Origin: FEN-1219 sp963744305
GTDB taxonomy: Bacteria > Pseudomonadota > Gammaproteobacteria > Steroidobacterales > Rariloculaceae
Assembly: GCA_963744305.1 (NCBI GenBank)
Contig: CAVUTF010000009.1
Location: 62,001-126,000 of the forward strand
Length of the DNA: 64,000 nt
Reading direction: 5' to 3'
The notes under the pieces are model-generated. The model searched no databases. It was not told the DNA's origin and worked only from the letters and a program-made list of their open reading frames with translations. This document shows positions 1 through 8,191 of this stretch, in pieces. How positions within the stretch are numbered: the stretch's first letter is position 1; each line of letters starts with the position of its first letter. A program made the position numbers and the translations under genes.

Positions 1-350
1 AACAGCCGCCGGATCTCTTCATCGCTCAAACCCCGCGCGCGCAGCTTCTCTACGGTGCTCGCGACGAGCGGCTCGGCGGCGCGAACCTTGCCTGCGGCCT
101 TGTGTCGCGTCGCGTTGCTCGACACGAACGCCCCTGCCCCGTGCTTGAGCTCGATGACACCTTCGTGCTCGAGCTCGCGATACGCCTTCGCAACCGTGTT
201 GGCGTTGATCACGAGCTCCTCCGCGAGCGGCCGGATGCCCGGCAATTGCTCGCCGGGCCGCAGCGCCCCGGTTTCGATCGCGTGCTTCACCTGCTCCATG
301 AGCTGGAGGTAGATGGGCACGCCTAACGATGGATTTGGCTTGACGATCAT
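1..350 (-). CDS. GntR-family transcriptional regulator, YtrA subfamily (partial, 3' end outside window)
   Basis: The frame opens at the ATG at 350-348 and runs off the left edge after 116 codons. The protein starts MIVKPNPSLGVPIYLQLMEQ and has the GntR winged helix at about residues 12-75, with LRPGEQLPGIRPLAEEL, the recognition-helix segment NANTVAKAYRELE and the wing GVIELKHGAGAFV. The short region after it (EKLRARGLSDEEIRRL) matches YtrA-type regulators, which have only a small dimerisation tail and often control ABC transporters, but their target genes lie outside this window. A strong dyad lies directly upstream (358-409), so autoregulation is likely. The start is supported by the conserved N-terminus. 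Family is certain; target is unknown. Confidence 0.88.
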   Translation of the reverse strand, partial: MIVKPNPSLGVPIYLQLMEQVKHAIETGALRPGEQLPGIRPLAEELVINANTVAKAYRELEHEGVIELKHGAGAFVSSNATRHKAAGKVRAAEPLVASTVEKLRARGLSDEEIRRL

Positions 351-357
351 TTGCTCA

Positions 358-409
358 ACAGTGCTACAGTCCTAGCACAGTGCATACTGTGCTATAGCTG
401 TAGTACTGT
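358..409. promoter_or_regulatory. 52-bp nested dyad, probable operator of the YtrA-type regulator
   Basis: Two inverted repeats share one centre at 383.5. The inner arms are TAGCACAGT (373-381) and ACTGTGCTA (386-394), a perfect 9-bp pair. The outer arms are ACAGTGCTACAG (358-369) and CTGTAGTACTGT (398-409), with one mismatch. Overall 20 of 26 positions are symmetric. The dyad begins 8 bp upstream of the regulator start codon, which fits an autoregulatory site bound by one or two dimers. The role is inferred from position and symmetry. Confidence 0.7.
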
Positions 410-494
410 TGTCAAGCCTGCGATTCGGTCGCGGTTGAACTATCGCGTCGGTGGGCTTCGAGCGAGCCGCTGCGCGGGCGGCGGATGGGACAAA

Positions 495-1618
495 TCACCG
501 CCATTGACCGTCGTGTAGGACCTCGCTTGCGATGGCCAGTGCATCACGGAAGCCGGCGGCCTGAGCCCCAAGTCCAATCCGGAAGTGATCGGGTGAGTCG
601 AAACAGTCGCCCGGCGCGGTTAGAACGCCCCGTGCCGCTAGAGATTCGCATAGCGGGCGTGAATTGCCGCCATCCTTGAGCCACGGAAATACCGTCGTTC
701 CCCCAACCGGGCGAACCCAGCTCAGAACCCCGCCGCTCGTTCGCATGAACTCATCCAATGCCGCGAGATTCGCGCGTGTAACCCGCTCGAGGCGCTCCAA
801 CAAACGTTCGCGATTCGTTCAGTGAGATCACAGCCAAGAACTCCGTTACGACGGAGTTCGAGATCGTGAAATACCCGCGCGCGTCGATGAGTCGTTCGCG
901 TCGCGCCCGGTCCGCATCGATCACCCACCCGATTCTTAGACCGCTCAGCGAGTAGGCTTTCGACAAGTCGCCGATGATGATTGTGTTCGGCGGCGGGACC
1001 GCGGTCGTCGCACGCCCATCGAAGTACAGCGGATGGTAGACCTCATCAACGACCAGCGGGATTTCGCGTTCCGCCAGAGATTCCGCAAGGATTGCGAGCT
1101 CCGACGGCTCGATTACCGCGCCGGTGGGATTGTGCGGAGAGTTCACCAACACGAGTTTTGTGGCGTCGTCGACGGCGCGCAGAATTTGATCTGCACGATG
1201 CTCGAAACCGTCGTCGCGGGATAGGTCGTAGCGGCGTAGCCTGATACCCCCACGCACGTGCTTGTACCGGTATCGCGGGGAACACCAACGACGGCAGCAC
1301 CACATTGGCGCCGCCTCGGCGAACAAGCAAAAGACGGCCAAAAGCGCCTCCGAAGCGCCCGTGGTGACAACTACGCTTTCAGCATCGACGCCGTGACAAC
1401 TCGCGATTTCGGTTCTCAGATCGATGCCGCCGTTCGGTGGCGCGTACGAAAGACTAAGTCGGTCGAGCTCCGCACGCGCTTCATCGCCGCCCGAGCTCGA
1501 GGACCTCGTCCAAAGTCCACTTTGGCCCGGTGCTGGCCGCCAGGTCGTAGCGGATCGGTGGCGAGGCGAATTGATACTTGGCGAGCCAGCGATCGAGCAG
1601 AAAGGGCTCAAGGTCCAT
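495..1618 (-). CDS. PLP-dependent aminotransferase, class I/II (frameshifted)
   Basis: A fold-type I aminotransferase of about 375 residues is recognisable across three frames. The ATG at 1618 gives MDLEPFLLDRWLAKYQFASP. Later pieces carry VVVTTGASEALLAVFCLF, NSPHNPTGAVIEP, the Asp/Tyr motif DEVYHPLYFDG and the PLP-lysine segment DLSKAYSLSGLRIGW, followed by a C-terminal domain ending at 495. Frame breaks lie near 1490 (one extra G in a GGG run), near 1312 and 1245 (a compensating pair) and near 812. Because all motifs are intact, sequencing error is more likely than decay. Substrate is unknown; the sequence resembles aspartate/aromatic-type transaminases. No operon partner is visible, and the next gene downstream on this strand is the regulator at 1-350. 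Confidence 0.75.
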
Positions 1619-1755
1619 CGAGCTAGCCGCGCACCGGCGCCGGATCGGCCGGCGGCGCCTTCTCCGGGCGCGGATGACGGCGGCCGTTCAGAATCGCGCC
1701 GATCCAAGTGAACCGTACGAGGTAGTGATAGCTCAGGAGCAGGATCGGCATCGGT

Positions 1756-3045
1756 TCATAGCCTGTATCGAATCACCTGACTCCAAAATTCCTTCGACCG
1801 CTGCCAAAGCGAGCGCTGACGCCAACGGTCGAGCTCGATCTCGGTGCCGTTCTCGACGTCGGCTAGAAAGAGGTCCTCCATGCTGGCCGCGAATTTCGCG
1901 TCGACGATGACCGCGTTGACCTCATGGTTGTGCAGGAAGCTCATATAGTCGAGGTTGCTGCTGCCGATGGTCGACCAATAGCCATCCACGACCATGGTCT
2001 TTGCGTGCAGGATCTGCTCCTGGCTCTCGAAAACTCTGACGCCGGCGTCCAACAGCGCGCTGTAGTACGACCGCGAGGCATTGAGGAGCAGGTCGGAATC
2101 GGAGAATCCGGCAACGAGAATGCGCACGTCGACGCCACGTGCCGCAGCCTCGGTGATGGCCTCGGTGAGCACGTCGTCCGGCGCGAAGTACGATTGCGTT
2201 ATCCAGATGCGCTCGCTCGCGACTTTAGCCGCCGCCTGATAGGCGACCCAGATCGCGGACGCTCCCTCGTCCCCGCCGATCGCCGCCAAAACCCGAACCC
2301 GCGTGTCCCCTACCCTGAGCTCCGAGGCCTTCGGCTCGTAGAGTGGCTCCTCGAGCTCTACGTCGAGCTGCTCCCACATGTCCACGAAGAGTCGTTGGAA
2401 TCCTGCGACGGCCGGCCCACGGATTTCGATGTGCGTGTCGCGCCAACCAGTGGTGGCCGCGCCATCTGGCCCGGTGAGCTTTGACGGCCGAGCATAGTTG
2501 CGGTCGATGTTGATGCCGCCCGTGTACGCCACCCGGCCGTCGACGATCAGAAGCTTGCGGTGATCGCGCGTAGGAATGTCGAAGGGGTTCCTATCCTCCG
2601 CAGGATTCGGCGGATTGAATTCGCGGATCTGCACACCCTCGTCTTTGAGGCGCGCGAAGAACCCGGGATCATTGCCGCGGCTTCCGATGCTGTCGAAGAT
2701 CAAACGTACAGCGACACCCTGCCGCGCCTTGCTCGCAAGCGCGTCGGCAAAACGGCGGCCGATCTCGTCGTCCGCGATGATGTACGTCTCCAGATGAACG
2801 TGGTGCTGCGCGGCTGCGATGGCATCCAGCATCGCTGCGTGCGTCTCCGGCCCGTCGAGCAAGAGCCGCACTGCGTTGTCGCGGTACAAAGGCTGATCTG
2901 TGAGCCGTTCGATCAGCTCATCGAGCACGCGGACGGACGTGGGCGGTGCGCCGCGCAGCGCCTGCGCACCGGTGCAAAACGGGATGAAGCACGCAATCGC
3001 GGCGCAGAAAATCACCCTGCGGAGCGGGCTATACTCGCTCGTCAC
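1756..3045 (-). CDS. Phospholipase D-family protein, cardiolipin synthase-like
   Basis: This 429-residue protein has two HKD active sites. The first is in RDHRKLLIVDGRVAYTGGIN (about residues 160-180) and the second in ILHAKTMVVDGYWSTIGSSN (about 345-365). Bacterial cardiolipin synthases use such paired motifs to condense phosphatidyl groups into cardiolipin at the inner membrane. The N-terminus has a single hydrophobic stretch (VIFCAAIACFIPF) rather than the two transmembrane helices of ClsA, so it may be exported or singly anchored, and another PLD activity is possible. The start is GTG at 3045 with no good ribosome-binding site. It is divergent from the endonuclease-family gene at 3102; a ClsB-type synthase next to an EEP protein recalls the enterobacterial ybhO-ybhP pairing. 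Confidence 0.85.
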   Translation of the reverse strand: MTSEYSPLRRVIFCAAIACFIPFCTGAQALRGAPPTSVRVLDELIERLTDQPLYRDNAVRLLLDGPETHAAMLDAIAAAQHHVHLETYIIADDEIGRRFADALASKARQGVAVRLIFDSIGSRGNDPGFFARLKDEGVQIREFNPPNPAEDRNPFDIPTRDHRKLLIVDGRVAYTGGINIDRNYARPSKLTGPDGAATTGWRDTHIEIRGPAVAGFQRLFVDMWEQLDVELEEPLYEPKASELRVGDTRVRVLAAIGGDEGASAIWVAYQAAAKVASERIWITQSYFAPDDVLTEAITEAAARGVDVRILVAGFSDSDLLLNASRSYYSALLDAGVRVFESQEQILHAKTMVVDGYWSTIGSSNLDYMSFLHNHEVNAVIVDAKFAASMEDLFLADVENGTEIELDRWRQRSLWQRSKEFWSQVIRYRL

Positions 3046-3101
3046 CGAGTGGGCTCGGATACTTCACGAGTCCAGGATACCGCAAGCCAGAATTCCGAGC
3101 G

Positions 3102-3812
3102 ATGAGGATACTGCGCGTCGCCACGTATAACGTGCATGGGAACAAAGGCACGGATGGTCGCATCATTGCCGATCGCCCATTGAGCGTCATGCGACATCTC
3201 GACGCCGACTGCATCGCGCTGCAGGAGTTCGTCAACGCGCCGACGATCACCGGAGAGCCGTTGCTCGACCACTGGGCACGATCACTGGGCATGCAAGGCG
3301 TCTGCGCTCCGGCTTTCGAGCGCGGCGGCGAGGTCTTCGGCACTGCGATCCTGACGAAGTTGGAGATCCTGGAGCAGCGCGAGCACGACGTGTCCGAGCG
3401 CGGCTATCGACGACGCGTGCTCCTCGAGGTGCTGGCGCGCGCCGAGAAAACGACGCTGCAACTCATGTCGGTGCATCTCGGAGTGAGTCCGCGCGAGCGT
3501 GCACGACAGGCACAGCGGCTGTTCGAGCTGTGCAGCGCCACGCGCGCCGACGTGCATGTGCTGGCGGGTGATTTCAACGAGTGGAGCCGCTTTAGCGCCG
3601 TTTCGCGCCGCCTACATTCTTACTTCCGCGCCACACGGCAAGTGCCCACTTTCCCCTCGCGCGCACCCGTGGTCGGTCTCGACCGCATTTGGGTTCATCC
3701 GCGCGATTGCTTGCTCGAGACGCACGTCGACTCTTCCGCGCCTGCGCGGCTGGCTTCGGATCACCTACCGCTCGTAGCGAGCGTCGATTGCGGCGGCATC
3801 CGGCGTCGTTAA
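3102..3812 (+). CDS. Endonuclease/exonuclease/phosphatase (EEP) family protein
   Basis: The 236-residue protein carries the full EEP motif set: ATYNVHGNKG near the N-terminus, the metal-binding Glu in CIALQEFVN, MSVHLGVSP, the Asp/Asn pair in VLAGDFNEWS and the catalytic SDHLPLVASV near the C-terminus. EEP enzymes cleave phosphodiester or phosphate-ester bonds with Mg2+; substrates range from DNA to phospholipids. Divergent placement beside a cardiolipin synthase-like gene suggests a role in phospholipid or membrane metabolism rather than DNA repair, but that is inference from context. No signal peptide is seen. Its last 4 bp overlap the convergent dioxygenase gene. Confidence 0.85.
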   Translation: MRILRVATYNVHGNKGTDGRIIADRPLSVMRHLDADCIALQEFVNAPTITGEPLLDHWARSLGMQGVCAPAFERGGEVFGTAILTKLEILEQREHDVSERGYRRRVLLEVLARAEKTTLQLMSVHLGVSPRERARQAQRLFELCSATRADVHVLAGDFNEWSRFSAVSRRLHSYFRATRQVPTFPSRAPVVGLDRIWVHPRDCLLETHVDSSAPARLASDHLPLVASVDCGGIRRR

Positions 3813-4520
3813 GCCGGCGGCGGCGGCGGAATGCCGATACCGCCGATGCTGCCGTCCTCGAGCTCCTGCGCGGTGTGGCCGAGCCTGATGTCGAAGTTCG
3901 CGGTCAACTCACCGAGCGCGGAGCCGGCCAGCGGCCGGTACTCCACCATCAGCGTATCGAGCAGTGCCGAGTCGCCCAGGCGCTTCGTAATCAGGTCTCC
4001 GTTGTTGGCTTCGTGACCTTTCACGAGCGCCTGCGTCGCCATGATCCTGCGCCCGGCCTTGCTCACCGCAAAATGGATGTGCGGGGCGCGAAACTGGCCG
4101 AGCAACGTGTACGGCACCGGCTTGATCGTCCTGAAGTAATAGCGGCCCTGCGAGTCGGTGAGAAAGCGGCCGTAGCCTTGAAAATTCAGATCGATCTTGC
4201 CCTCGTTACGGCCACCGGTATGGATATACGAGCCGTTCGAATCGCGCTTGCCAGATCTCGATGAAGGCGTTGCGTACCGGCTCGCCGTTTTCCGCCAATA
4301 GTCGTCCCGTCAGATGCGTGACTTCGCCGACGGCCGGCGTGATGCCCGCATTGATGATCAACAGGTCATTGTCCGTGTCGAGCGGCAGACGGTCGGGATA
4401 GAACGGACCGTCGCCGGTGACCGCCGTCTCTGCAAGCGCCTCCGCAAAGAATCCCGGAAGCGCAAACGCGGGGGCAGCCAGAGTCACGCCCCGCAGAATC
4501 TGCCGTCGAGTCGACAACAT
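3809..4520 (-). CDS. Tat-exported intradiol ring-cleavage dioxygenase (frameshifted)
   Basis: The gene starts at ATG 4520 behind a strong ribosome-binding site (AGGAGG). The N-terminus MLSTRRQILRGVTLAAPAFA is a Tat-type signal. Next come DGPFYPDR, GRLLAENGEPVRNAFIEIWQ, a one-base break near 4243, and then SYIHTGGRNEGKID, GYGRFLTDSQGRYYFRTIKP and RAPHIHFAVS. The two tyrosines and two histidines in these last segments are the expected non-haem Fe(III) ligands of protocatechuate/catechol-type intradiol dioxygenases. Such enzymes open catechol rings between the hydroxyls. An exported version is unusual compared with cytoplasmic Pca/Cat enzymes. The C-terminus ends in a proline run. It is probably in one transcription unit with the cupin and NIPSNAP genes upstream. 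Confidence 0.82.
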
Positions 4521-4543
4521 CGGGCGCCTCCTGAAAACTAGGG

Positions 4544-4984
4544 TCAGCGGCCGTTGTACTGGTCGTCGGTGACTTTCTCGAGCCACTCGGTGGCCTCGCC
4601 GAAGGCGACGGCTACTTGAGTGAACTCCACGTCGGGTGTTGCGCCGTGCCAGTGGTCGACATTGGGCGGCGTGTAGTCGCTCTCGCCGACGCTCATTTCG
4701 CGCATCGGCCCGCCGCGCTTCTGAACGCGCGCTTCGCCTTTCTCGACGAACAAGAGCTGCCCGTCGACGTGACGGTGCCAAGCCGTGCGCGCGCCGGCCT
4801 CGAACCATCGATGGGAGATGCGCAGAGCCCCAGGCTCGAGCGACTTGCTCGCGCCCGTGAAGCGGGCAGCGTCGGTGGCGGATTGCTGCTGCGCCCGGGC
4901 GATGCCGTCTACGGCCAAAATGATCGCGGCGACGCAGCATGCCGCGGCGGCGGTTTTTGCTGCTCGAAGCACCCGCTGTTCCAT
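4544..4984 (-). CDS. Exported cupin-domain protein
   Basis: A small single-domain cupin with an N-terminal signal peptide (MEQRVLRAAKTAAAACCVAA, cleavage near ARAQQQ). The barrel shows RTAWHRHVDGQLLFVEKGEA and PPNVDHWHGATPD, the two cupin motifs with three metal-binding histidines and a glutamate. I chose the ATG at 4984 because a purine-rich ribosome-binding site (GGGGAGGGGAG) lies just before it; the longer GTG start at 4999 would put that site inside the gene. Function is unknown. Such cupins can be carboxymuconolactone-type or quercetinase-like metal proteins. It lies 23 bp upstream of the intradiol dioxygenase, so a shared role in oxidising aromatics outside the cytoplasm is possible. 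Confidence 0.8.
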   Translation of the reverse strand: MEQRVLRAAKTAAAACCVAAIILAVDGIARAQQQSATDAARFTGASKSLEPGALRISHRWFEAGARTAWHRHVDGQLLFVEKGEARVQKRGGPMREMSVGESDYTPPNVDHWHGATPDVEFTQVAVAFGEATEWLEKVTDDQYNGR

Positions 4985-5017
4985 CGCTCCCCTCCCCACC
5001 GTCGGCTCGACGGCTTG

Positions 5018-5455
5018 CTATTTCGTCGGCGAGAAATCCGTGGCTTCCATGAACACCGATTGCACGTTCGACACGATGACGCCATCGACTTGCGATGCGT
5101 CTCGCACCTTGATCCAATCCGGGTCCTGGCGAAACGCGTCCCAGCTCTTCGTCGCGGCTTCGCGGCTATCGTGCGCCAGAATGTAGATCAGGGTATTGCC
5201 GGACGCCGGTGCCTCCTGCGGCACCCAATAGCCGACGTTCTCCATCCCATGCTCGTCGAAGAACTCGAGCGTGTGGTCACGAAAACGCGTCAAGAGATTC
5301 GGCAACTTACCTTCCGGCGCCGTGTAAGTACGCAACTCGAAGACCTTCCGGCCCTGGGCGTTCGCAGCCGGTGTGATGTCGAATACTTGACCCGCCGCGA
5401 AGCCGAAACCAAAAACGACGAGCGACAGAAGACCAAACCGACGCATCGTCATCAT
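5018..5455 (-). CDS. Exported NIPSNAP-family protein
   Basis: The 145-residue protein has a signal peptide (RRFGLLSLVVFGFGFAAG) and then a NIPSNAP/dimeric alpha-beta barrel domain: KVFELRTYTAPEGKLPNLLT, HTLEFFDEHGMENVGYW, LIYILAHDSREAATKSWDAF and DPDWIKVRDAS. NIPSNAP domains have no settled catalytic role; they form ferredoxin-like dimers. The first ATG (5455) overlaps the stop of the upstream gene (ATGA at 5452-5455), which suggests translational coupling. In-frame ATGs at 5452 and 5446 are alternatives. It forms a run with the cupin and dioxygenase downstream. Confidence 0.85.
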   Translation of the reverse strand: MMTMRRFGLLSLVVFGFGFAAGQVFDITPAANAQGRKVFELRTYTAPEGKLPNLLTRFRDHTLEFFDEHGMENVGYWVPQEAPASGNTLIYILAHDSREAATKSWDAFRQDPDWIKVRDASQVDGVIVSNVQSVFMEATDFSPTK

Positions 5456-6569
5456 TCGCCCTCATTGATATTGAAGAGCTTCGTGCCGTCCTCCGGCAGC
5501 GGGCCGAGATCGTCGACTCGCTCGTGCACGGGAATCGGCTCTCCCTTCGCGACCGCCTCTGCTACGCGCCGCTCGAATGCGCGTTCGCCGCTCAATCCTC
5601 CGGAAACGACGGTGTTGCCTTCGTGGCACGAATACTCATACACACGGTAGCCGGGATGCTGCGTCAGCATGAGCCGATACGTAAACGGCGCCGTGAACGT
5701 GGCCGGGTCCTCAACGGTGCCGATGTACTCGATCATCTCGGGATCGACGCGTCGGAACCGTTCCGTGAGCTTCATCGCGCGCTGTTCTGCACGTCGCCGA
5801 TGTTCGTCTTGTCGGTCAGGTTCACGGTCTCGACGACCAGCGTGTCCCCTTCCCAATGACCCCTCGAGTTACCGAGATACTGCCGAACGTTGTCGCCCGC
5901 ATGCGGCTTGCGGCGTCGAGCTTGACGACGCGTGTTTCATGAACCATTTCGTAAGTGATCGTGAAAGCGTCCGGGCTCTGCGCGATGTAGATACCGTTGC
6001 CGTAACGCGCGGGCGATGGCACGAGGGAGCTCGATTCCGCGAGTGATGCACCTGTCATACAGGTTGAAGTCTTCGAAGTCGTCGTAGGGTCCACCGGAAT
6101 AACTGCCTCGAGTCGAGCGTGGCACCGCGTCCGCGGTCTTCGCCGGCATGCGCCCATCCGGCGGATCGATGATCTGCGAGGTGTAACCGAACGACCGCTC
6201 GCCCCAGCTGCGCGAATAATAGGACTCCTGGTTGAGAACGCGGTTGCGAAACGCCGCATCCGCCTTGGCCCGCTCGGCGAATTCCTCCGCCGTGAGCTGC
6301 TCGCGGGTACCGAATTTCTCCGGCCGCTCCCGCGGGGTGCTAATCATGTCGTCGCTGCTCCAAGTGCCTTGGAAGGACGGATCGCCCCACGAAGTGCGTG
6401 GCGCCTTCCAATTTGGATCCGTCACGGCCGCGGCCGTGTCTTCTGCAGGGACCTTGTCCACACTGATGGCGACGTCCGCGCGCGCGACGTCCTGCGCAGC
6501 GACCGTTCCCCCAGTGAGACACAAGACGAGAGACGCCGACAACCCAATCGCAACGGCTTGCCCAGTCAT
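5452..6569 (-). CDS. Exported protein of the WEGDTLVVET family (frameshifted)
   Basis: The start at ATG 6569 follows a clear ribosome-binding site (AGAGGA). A signal peptide (MTGQAVAIGLSASLVLCLTG) is followed by WKAPRTSWGDPSFQGTWSSD, an early GxWxxxD-type motif, and LYDRCITRG. The middle part YGNGIYIAQSPDAFTITYEM and the hallmark NSRGHWEGDTLVVETVNLT lie in other frames, then KLTERFRRVD and YEYSCHEGN near the end. Breaks lie near 6040, 5890 and 5783. This is one of seven related exported proteins in the window. The family is common in soil Proteobacteria and Acidobacteria but has no known function. It is divergent from a second member at 6753, with 183 bp between them for promoters. Confidence 0.75.
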
Positions 6570-6752
6570 CGTGATTTCCTCTTTTGGGGAGAACGCCAAG
6601 AGCGTATCCCCCGACCTGCTGAAAGGCAATTGGAGGGCACAGCCTCGCCGCCTAGACGACTCGACGTCGTTGTGCTCTGATGAGGCGCAAGTCTCGCCGG
6701 CGCACGAACAACGAAGCCCGTGAGGCTCGTTTCCCCTAAGGAGATCAAACAA

Positions 6753-7637
6753 ATGCAACATTTCTCCTCGCCCGTTTTCCTCGCAGCGATAGCCGCACAA
6801 GCGGTGCTAGTAGCGAGCTGCACGTCGGATCAGGGCCAGCAATCGCAACCAGCGCAGTCCGCAGCGTCGCAGTCAGCAGCGCCGCAGGGGTCTCGGCCCG
6901 AGCGCATCAACGGCCATCCGAATTTGAACGGCGTTTGGCAAGCGCTGAATACGGCGAACTGGAACCTCGAAGGCCAATCGGCGGCGGCGATCGACGATTG
7001 GTGGCAGCTCGGCGCTCTCGGCGCGATACCCGCCGGCGAGAGCGTCGTCGAGGGAGGAACGATTCCGTATCTTCCCGCCGCGCTCGAGCGGCGCAACCAA
7101 AACCGTGCCGGCTATCCGAAGGGCGATCCGGAGCTCGCGTGCTACATGCCCGGGATTCCGCGGGCGAACTACCAGCCGTTCCCGTTTCAAATCGTGCAGG
7201 GCGACGACGACATCCTATTTACTTACGCGTTCGCGAATGCGAACCGCGTGGTCCACGTCGCCGAACCGGTGCCGCGCGCGGAGATTCCGGTGGATCAATG
7301 GATGGGATGGTCCAACGGTCTTTGGGAGGGCGATACGCTGGTCGTCGAAGTTTTTGCGAACGACGATCGCACGTGGCTCGACCGTGCCGGTAACTACCAC
7401 AGCAGCGCGATGACCGTCACCGAGCGATACACCCTCATCGACGACAGCCACATTCAATACGAGGCGACGATAGAAGACCCGAATACGTTTTCGCGGCCCT
7501 GGACGATTGCGATGCCGTTGTATCGACGGATCGAGCCCAGCACTGAGCTCTTTCAATACAACTGCGTCGAGTTTGCCGAGCCGCTGCTATACGGGGAGCA
7601 TCTGAAAGAGCCCGGGAAGTATTTGCGAGCCGACTAG
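6753..7637 (+). CDS. Lipoprotein of the WEGDTLVVET family
   Basis: The ATG at 6753 has an AAGGAG site at 6738-6743. The N-terminus ends in a lipobox (AVLVASC), so the mature protein starts with Cys and should be membrane-anchored by lipid. Mature segments include RPERINGHPNLNGVWQAL, ELACYMPGIPRANYQPFPFQ, the hallmark WSNGLWEGDTLVVEVFANDD, MTVTERYTLIDDSHIQYEAT and LFQYNCVEFAEPLLYGEH. The layout (early GVWQ, central WEGDTLVVE, later TERY, C-terminal YNC) matches the other family members in this window. About 294 residues, intact. Function unknown. Confidence 0.82.
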   Translation: MQHFSSPVFLAAIAAQAVLVASCTSDQGQQSQPAQSAASQSAAPQGSRPERINGHPNLNGVWQALNTANWNLEGQSAAAIDDWWQLGALGAIPAGESVVEGGTIPYLPAALERRNQNRAGYPKGDPELACYMPGIPRANYQPFPFQIVQGDDDILFTYAFANANRVVHVAEPVPRAEIPVDQWMGWSNGLWEGDTLVVEVFANDDRTWLDRAGNYHSSAMTVTERYTLIDDSHIQYEATIEDPNTFSRPWTIAMPLYRRIEPSTELFQYNCVEFAEPLLYGEHLKEPGKYLRAD

Positions 7638-7644
7638 CGGTGGT

Positions 7645-8154
7645 TCAGCGGGCAACGGGTCCTTCCGGCGGTAGCTCGCCTTCGCCGAAAGCCTCGCTGC
7701 CTTCGACCGAGTCGCAATGTTTGCCCGGTTCAGGCGCTTTGCCCTTCGGGCACTGAAAAAGCCCCGACTCTCCGCGGTCGCCGGCCGGCTTCCCGTCCCG
7801 CCGCGGATGAACGCCCATGCTGACGACGGTGCCTTGCGGGAAACTCTCTCGAGTGATGCCGTGCTCGAACGCGCGGGCAGCACTTTCCATCTGCACGACC
7901 CAGACGAGAGGCTCGCCCTTCTCGTCCCGCACGAGCGCGGTCCGTTCTTCGTTCAACGGAACGAAGTGCATCTCGAAGTGGGCCGCGTTCGGGACGACGC
8001 GAACCATCACGCCGGTAAAGACCTTGTAGATACTGGCGTCGTACATCGCGTACGAGTGATGGGCACTGGCCGGCGCCGCGAAAAGACCCATCGACAAGAC
8101 GCCGACAGTCGCTGCGGCCATGCGTGCGGCCACGCCTGACAATTTCTCGATCAT
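7645..8154 (-). CDS. DUF6152-family exported protein
   Basis: A 169-residue protein with a signal peptide ending in PASAHHSYAMYD. The mature N-terminus AHHS is typical of DUF6152, whose members are small periplasmic proteins of unknown function. The rest follows the family pattern (VFTGVMVRVVPNAAHFEMHF), with a longer polar tail. I chose ATG 8154 over GTG 8157 for better spacing from GGGAGAG. It follows the related-context gene at 8192-9514 by 37 bp on the same strand, so the two are probably co-transcribed. Elsewhere in the window (46341 and 60685) DUF6152 is fused to the WEGD family, so the separate genes here may work as a pair. Confidence 0.82.
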   Translation of the reverse strand: MIEKLSGVAARMAAATVGVLSMGLFAAPASAHHSYAMYDASIYKVFTGVMVRVVPNAAHFEMHFVPLNEERTALVRDEKGEPLVWVVQMESAARAFEHGITRESFPQGTVVSMGVHPRRDGKPAGDRGESGLFQCPKGKAPEPGKHCDSVEGSEAFGEGELPPEGPVAR

Positions 8155-8191
8155 CACTGCAACTCTCCCTTTCGTACAACCGGCACGACGC

